Of a stretch of DNA of 64,000 nt, positions 60,380-64,000 are shown in pieces. Every line of letters starts with the position of its first letter. Position 1 is the stretch's first letter. The stretch is from NCBI RefSeq assembly GCF_029968015.1, contig NZ_JASCIS010000007.1:62001-126000 (forward strand), in the 5' to 3' direction. The translations under genes were made by a program, and so were the position numbers. The DNA comes from Streptomyces luteolus. GTDB taxonomy: Bacteria > Actinomycetota > Actinomycetes > Streptomycetales > Streptomycetaceae. The notes under the pieces were generated by a model that had not been told where the DNA came from, did not search any database, and saw only the letters and a list, made by a program, of their open reading frames with translations.

Positions 60380-61383
60380 CAGAGGGACCCCTCGAGAAGG
60401 GACGGGGCGCCGATCGCCGCCAGCGGCGTCGACGCGGTCAGGTCGGATGTGGGGAGCGGACCCCCGTCGGACGGGTCAGGTGCGTCCGGCAGGGGTCCGC
60501 CGACGGTGGCCGGCGCGGAGGCCGGGTTTCCGGTCGAGGCGCGGTTGTACAGGCGGGCGGTGAGCCCGGCGTCGACGTACAGGGTCTGTCCTGTGACGCA
60601 TCTGCTCTGCTCCGAGAGCAGGAACACCGCGGCCCATCCGCAGTCGACCGGTTCGACGAGGCGGGGCAGGGGCTGTTCGACGTCCCGGTGCCGTTCCACC
60701 CACGCCTCGGGGTCGTCGGTGATCCGGCCGAGCAGGTGGACGTTCTGCTCGGAGTGGACGTAGCCGGGTGCGATGGCGTTGCAGCGCACACCGTACGGGC
60801 CGAGTTCCAGCGCGCTCCCGCGAGTGAGCCCGTCGACCGCGGACTTGGCGGAGGCGTAGATCGCGTACTGGTCCATCGTCGCCCGACCGTGCACGGAAGA
60901 GACGTTGACGATCGCGCCGGGCATGCCCTGGTCGATGAGCAGGCGGGAGAAGGCGCGGCTGACCAGCCACAACCCTCGGACGTCCACATCGAAGACCCGG
61001 TCGAACTCCTCCTCGGACGCACGGTAGAAGGGCTCGGCCAGTCCGACACCCGCGTTGTTCACCAGCGCGGTCACCGGACCGCAGCGCTCCGTCGCGGTCC
61101 GCACGATCCGCTCCGCGTCCTCCGGCTTGCTCACATCCCCGACGACGCCGACCGCACCCGGGTGCCTCTTCAGCACTGGTGCGAGCTCGGCCTCGGTCAG
61201 GCCGTTGAGGACCAGCCGTCCGCCGGCCGCCTGAACGGCACGGCAGACGCCTGCTCCGACACCGTCACCGGTGGCCCCGGTGACGAGAACGGTCCGACCG
61301 GCCAGGGACGGAACCTCTTCGCCGTTCGCCGTTGCCGGAGTGTCTGTCTCCAGCAACGGGACAACATGCGGATTGACCACCAT
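60379..61383 (-). CDS. SDR-family dehydrogenase with a C-terminal tail
   Basis: 334 aa. The cofactor motif TGATGDGVGAG (about 35-45), NNAG (about 109-112) and the active-site YASAK (Tyr176, Lys180), with a Ser near 163, mark a classical short-chain dehydrogenase. It resembles 3-oxoacyl-reductase or sugar dehydrogenases. Typical proteins end near TLYVDAGLT; here ~55 extra residues rich in Pro/Ser/Gly follow. The ATG at 61383 has GGAG seven bases upstream. It lies 21 bp downstream of the DeoR gene. Confidence 0.87.
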   Translation of the reverse strand: MVVNPHVVPLLETDTPATANGEEVPSLAGRTVLVTGATGDGVGAGVCRAVQAAGGRLVLNGLTEAELAPVLKRHPGAVGVVGDVSKPEDAERIVRTATERCGPVTALVNNAGVGLAEPFYRASEEEFDRVFDVDVRGLWLVSRAFSRLLIDQGMPGAIVNVSSVHGRATMDQYAIYASAKSAVDGLTRGSALELGPYGVRCNAIAPGYVHSEQNVHLLGRITDDPEAWVERHRDVEQPLPRLVEPVDCGWAAVFLLSEQSRCVTGQTLYVDAGLTARLYNRASTGNPASAPATVGGPLPDAPDPSDGGPLPTSDLTASTPLAAIGAPSLLEGSL

Positions 61384-61404
61384 TCACCGTCTCCAAACTT
61401 GCCG

Positions 61405-62205
61405 TTACTTCGCTTCCACGACGGTCACCAGGGGCCCGGCGTCCGCCACCGCGTCCAGCGCTTCCCGGTTCAGCGAGTCGTCCTCGTCCGGCAGCCACGT
61501 GACCACTTCGGCTACGTCGCTGGTCGATCCCACCGATGCGAACCGCGCAACGCCGATGCCCTCCGGTGGGCAGGCCACCACCACACTGCGGGCCCGCGCG
61601 ATGATCTGGCCGGCCACGCCCGCCACGGCGGAGTCGGCGACGCTGAGCGAGGTCTCCGTGACGCCCTCGCACACCACGACGGCCACATCCACCTGGTAGG
61701 ACGCCGCGGCCTGTTCGGCGAGATGGCCGACGAGCAGCGACGTTCCGGCCCTGCGCGTCCCTCCGGTCACCACGAGGTCGACACCGTCCGCCGTCTTCAG
61801 CCTGGCGGCGACGTCCAGCGCGTTGGTCAGGACCGCCAGCCGTCGGCCCGCGAGGTGTCCGGCGATCAGTTCGCCCAGTGACTCGCCGGTGATGCCGACC
61901 GCATGTGCCGAGGCACAGCGCGCGGCGAGGAGTTCGGCTACGGCGGTGTGCTGGGGCAGTACGGCGTTTCGACGCCGCCGCGTACCGACCTCGGCATGGT
62001 GGGCCAGCGCCCCGCCGTGCGTCCGTGCGACGAGTTGCTGATCCGACAGATGGTCGAGGTCCCGCCGGACGGTGGCCTCGGAGACGCCGAGCTCTTCGGC
62101 CATCTCGGAGACCGCCACGGAGCCCATGCCGGAGATCCTGTCGAGGATGGCATTGAGTCGCTCTGCACGACCGTGCCCTGACTGTCGCGCCTGCTGTCCG
62201 CTCAT
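61405..62205 (-). CDS. DeoR-family transcriptional regulator
   Basis: 266 aa. N-terminal DeoR HTH (VAVSEMAEELGVSEATVRRD, LDHLSDQQLVARTHGGAL) and a C-terminal sugar-phosphate sensor domain (LAVLTNALDVAARL, VDLVVTGGT). These regulators sense phosphorylated sugars. It is the first gene of a five-gene leftward operon and is divergent from the sugar ABC transporter, so it probably controls both. Confidence 0.92.
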   Translation of the reverse strand: MSGQQARQSGHGRAERLNAILDRISGMGSVAVSEMAEELGVSEATVRRDLDHLSDQQLVARTHGGALAHHAEVGTRRRRNAVLPQHTAVAELLAARCASAHAVGITGESLGELIAGHLAGRRLAVLTNALDVAARLKTADGVDLVVTGGTRRAGTSLLVGHLAEQAAASYQVDVAVVVCEGVTETSLSVADSAVAGVAGQIIARARSVVVACPPEGIGVARFASVGSTSDVAEVVTWLPDEDDSLNREALDAVADAGPLVTVVEAK

Positions 62206-62298
62206 AGCCTCCGCCGCCCCCTCATGAAGCGCTCAATCTGTGCGATCAATCAAGCACACCGAGCAAGTAACAAGCAAGACCATGCAGAAAAAAGCAGA

Positions 62299-62321
62299 TT
62301 CGAGCATTCGAAGTGTTGACA
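62299..62321 (+). promoter_or_regulatory. Candidate operator and -35 in the DeoR/ABC intergenic region
   Basis: TTCGA (62299-62303) and TCGAA (62308-62312) form a short inverted repeat, next to TTGACA at 62316-62321. A good -10 is not seen. The region 62240-62300 is unusually A/T-rich and repeats CAAGYA several times. Confidence 0.35.
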
Positions 62322-62455
62322 GTCGCACACATGCAGGGGGAGCGTGTGGACCGCTCAGCCGGATGCTGCCGGGGACCGGAGAGCCCGCTCCCCGAAGGTC
62401 CGGGCGTGCCTGCGGAGTCCGGCTTTGCCCCCGCTAGGGACAGGTGGAGACCTAC

Positions 62456-63745
62456 ATGAACAGAATGCGCACCACGACGCTCGCCGCACTCACGGCGGGC
62501 GTCCTGGCCTTCACCACCGCGGCCTGCGGTGGCAGCCCCGGCTCAGGGGACGACACGCTCGTCTACTGGTCCATGTGGGAGGAGAAGGAACCCCAGGCCG
62601 AGGTGCTCAAGAGCGCCATCGCCAGATTCGAGAAGCAGTCCGGCACCGAGGTCGATGTCGTCTGGCAGGGCCGCAAGGTGCTCCAGAAGGTCGCGCCCGC
62701 GCTGCGCTCGGGCGAGGTGCCCGACCTCGTGGACCACGACCACAACTCCCTGCGGTCCACGCTCGCCGAGCCAGGTCAGGCCCGCGACCTCTCCGCGGTC
62801 TACAAGGCGAACGTTCCCGGCGAGGGCAAGACCGTCGCCGCCGTAGGACCCGGCAGATACCGGGAGTTGACCACCCACGACGGGAAGCCGTACATGCTCC
62901 CGTACGAGGTGTTCGCCCAGGCCCTCTGGTACGACGGGTCGAAGTTCCCGAAGCTGGCGGACAAGCAACCCGAGACCTGGGACGCCTTCCTCAAGCTCCT
63001 TGACGAGCGGAAGAAGGAGGGGCGCGCCCCGCTCGCCCTCGACGGTGACATCGGCTTCTACAACAGCCTGTGGACCGTGCACCTTCTGGAGCGCGCGCTC
63101 GGGCCGGGCACCGTGAACAAGATCGCCGCCGACAAGTCCGGCGACGCATGGCGTGACACCAAGGTCGTCAACGCGCTGCGCAGGGTCGAAGACCTCGCCA
63201 GGGGCGGGTACTTCGCCGAAGGAGCGTTCGGCAGCAAATGGCCGGCCATGCAGGAGCGGTGGGCCGCGGGCGACTCGGACTTCCTCCTGATGGGCTCCTG
63301 GATACCCAGCGAGACGAGGAACTCGGCCGCCTCCGGGTTCACTTACCGGTCCATGCCCTTCCCCACCGTCGCGGGCGGCGACGACTCGGTGCACACCGGC
63401 GCGATCGGCTTCGCCGTCCCCACGGCAGCCGAACATCCCGAGGCCGCCGAGAAGTTCCTCGCTTTCATGATGAAGCGGGAGAACATCGAGGGCTTCTCCA
63501 CCAAGGCGCTCAACCTGGTCCCGCGCCCCGACGTCGAGGCGCCGGAGCAGCTGGCCGGCCTGGCCGAGGCCCTCAAGGAGCGGAAGATCACCCCGGCGTA
63601 CGACGGGATCGACGCCGACTACCCGAACTACCCGACCGAGGTGTTCGAGCCCGCCGGGAACGCACTGCTCGCCGGAAAGATCACGGCCGACCAGTTCATC
63701 CAGCAGGTGGCGGACAAGCAGGCCGCGTACTGGAAGAAGCACTGA
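62456..63745 (+). CDS. Sugar ABC transporter solute-binding lipoprotein (CUT1 type)
   Basis: 429 aa. The signal peptide ends in the lipobox FTTAAC (Cys at about 24). The mature part fits family 1 extracellular binding proteins (TLVYWSMWEEKEPQAEVLKS, YMLPYEVFAQALWYDGSKFP, AAEKFLAFMMKRENI). The ATG at 62456 has GGAG six bases upstream. A CUT1-type permease follows 4 bp downstream. It is divergent from the DeoR operon, so it probably brings in that pathway's substrate. Confidence 0.92.
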   Translation: MNRMRTTTLAALTAGVLAFTTAACGGSPGSGDDTLVYWSMWEEKEPQAEVLKSAIARFEKQSGTEVDVVWQGRKVLQKVAPALRSGEVPDLVDHDHNSLRSTLAEPGQARDLSAVYKANVPGEGKTVAAVGPGRYRELTTHDGKPYMLPYEVFAQALWYDGSKFPKLADKQPETWDAFLKLLDERKKEGRAPLALDGDIGFYNSLWTVHLLERALGPGTVNKIAADKSGDAWRDTKVVNALRRVEDLARGGYFAEGAFGSKWPAMQERWAAGDSDFLLMGSWIPSETRNSAASGFTYRSMPFPTVAGGDDSVHTGAIGFAVPTAAEHPEAAEKFLAFMMKRENIEGFSTKALNLVPRPDVEAPEQLAGLAEALKERKITPAYDGIDADYPNYPTEVFEPAGNALLAGKITADQFIQQVADKQAAYWKKH

Positions 63746-63749
63746 GCCC

Positions 63750-64000
63750 ATGACCGACACAGCAGTTCCGGCGCGGGACCGGGCCACGGCCACGACCTCC
63801 TCCGCTGCCAGTCCCGCAGCCCCGCACAGGCGCAGCAGGCGTGACGAAGGGCCGTTCCAGGCCCGGCGGCGCCGGCTCTTCTGGCCCTTCGTGGCCGTTC
63901 CGCTCGTCCTGTACCTCGTCTTCTTCCTCGGCCCCACCCTCGCCTCGTTCTGGATCAGCCTGCACGCGTGGGACGGCATCGGCGAGATGAAGTTCAGGGG
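63750..64000 (+). CDS. Sugar ABC transporter permease, N-terminal part (runs off the right edge)
   Basis: 83 codons are present. A ~45-residue charged N-terminus is followed by the first membrane helix (LFWPFVAVPLVLYLVFFLGP) and SFWISLHAWDG, as in MalF-like permeases. The start ATG lies 4 bp after the binding-protein stop. Confidence 0.85.
   Translation, partial: MTDTAVPARDRATATTSSAASPAAPHRRSRRDEGPFQARRRRLFWPFVAVPLVLYLVFFLGPTLASFWISLHAWDGIGEMKFR

Noticed and set aside
62221..62240. LacI-type operator near AAGCGCTC upstream of the DeoR gene
   Set aside because: Only the central GCGCT core is shared and the flanks do not fit the locus consensus.

Overview
The window is very GC-rich, with strongly G/C-ending codons, frequent GTG/TTG starts and many four-base stop/start overlaps. 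It also carries families typical of Streptomyces: XRE regulator with DUF397 partner and HATPase, a DmdR1-type iron box, Trypco1 with a trypsin-STAND protein, and many LacI, DeoR and AraC regulators. A Streptomyces or close relative is the best guess, and the content is chromosomal-arm-like accessory DNA. No rRNA, tRNA or CRISPR array was seen.

Layout. (1) 1-7.6 kb is a DNA-modification island. It holds a type I system transcribed leftward (hsdM, hsdS and the start of hsdR, coupled by ATGA overlaps). Upstream is a fused HTH / N6-methylase / specificity-like protein, divergent from a DndB/DGQHR-like gene, with an inverted repeat over the shared promoter. (2) 7.6-9.7 kb has an iron-box-controlled DUF2470 gene, a racemase-family protein lacking the usual cysteines, and a 72-aa Cys-rich protein. 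(3) 10-17.2 kb is a six-gene leftward catabolic operon: beta-keto-acid cleavage enzyme, quinone oxidoreductase-like, TauD-like dioxygenase, MFS importer, alpha/beta hydrolase, acetoacetyl-CoA synthetase. Next to it are an AraC regulator (17.5-18.6 kb) and a divergent CoA ligase (19-20.4 kb). A 29-bp two-half-site element recurs at the same distance from a -10-like box at the operon promoter and at the ligase promoter, so I infer a two-promoter AraC regulon. (4) 20.7-23.7 kb is a whiJ-like XRE/DUF397/HATPase group with a membrane protein. (5) 23.7-28.3 kb encodes a 1436-aa trypsin - P-loop NTPase - WD40 protein, overlapped at its start by its Trypco1 partner; this is a predicted conflict system. 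(6) 28.3-29.7 kb is a scar-like patch with an excisionase-like HTH gene and gene remnants. (7) 29.7-38.6 kb holds a PucR regulator, a 1644-aa DUF3686-type ATPase, a YqiK-like flotillin and a YqiJ-like membrane protein. (8) 38.8-40.2 kb is decayed: an IS982-like transposase remnant, a truncated erythromycin-esterase-like gene and a truncated LLM oxidoreductase.

(9) 40.5-57.3 kb is an oligosaccharide-use locus. It has a Dpp/Opp-type ABC importer, glycoside hydrolases of families GH35, GH39 and GH13, a 2-hydroxyacid dehydrogenase, a LacI regulator, a sugar isomerase/epimerase and a Gfo/Idh/MocA dehydrogenase. Three regions carry GGWAARCGCTTWCC-like LacI operators and tie the locus together. (10) 57.5-64 kb is a second catabolic unit: DeoR regulator, SDR, enolase-superfamily enzyme, NTF2-like/RidA fusion and creatininase-like amidohydrolase in one leftward operon. 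It is divergent from a CUT1-type sugar ABC transporter whose permease gene runs off the end.

A general feature is the number of short tandem repeats with different unit lengths (7, 8, 9, 10 and 15 bp), inside genes and between them. All functions are assigned by eye from protein motifs; no database search was possible.
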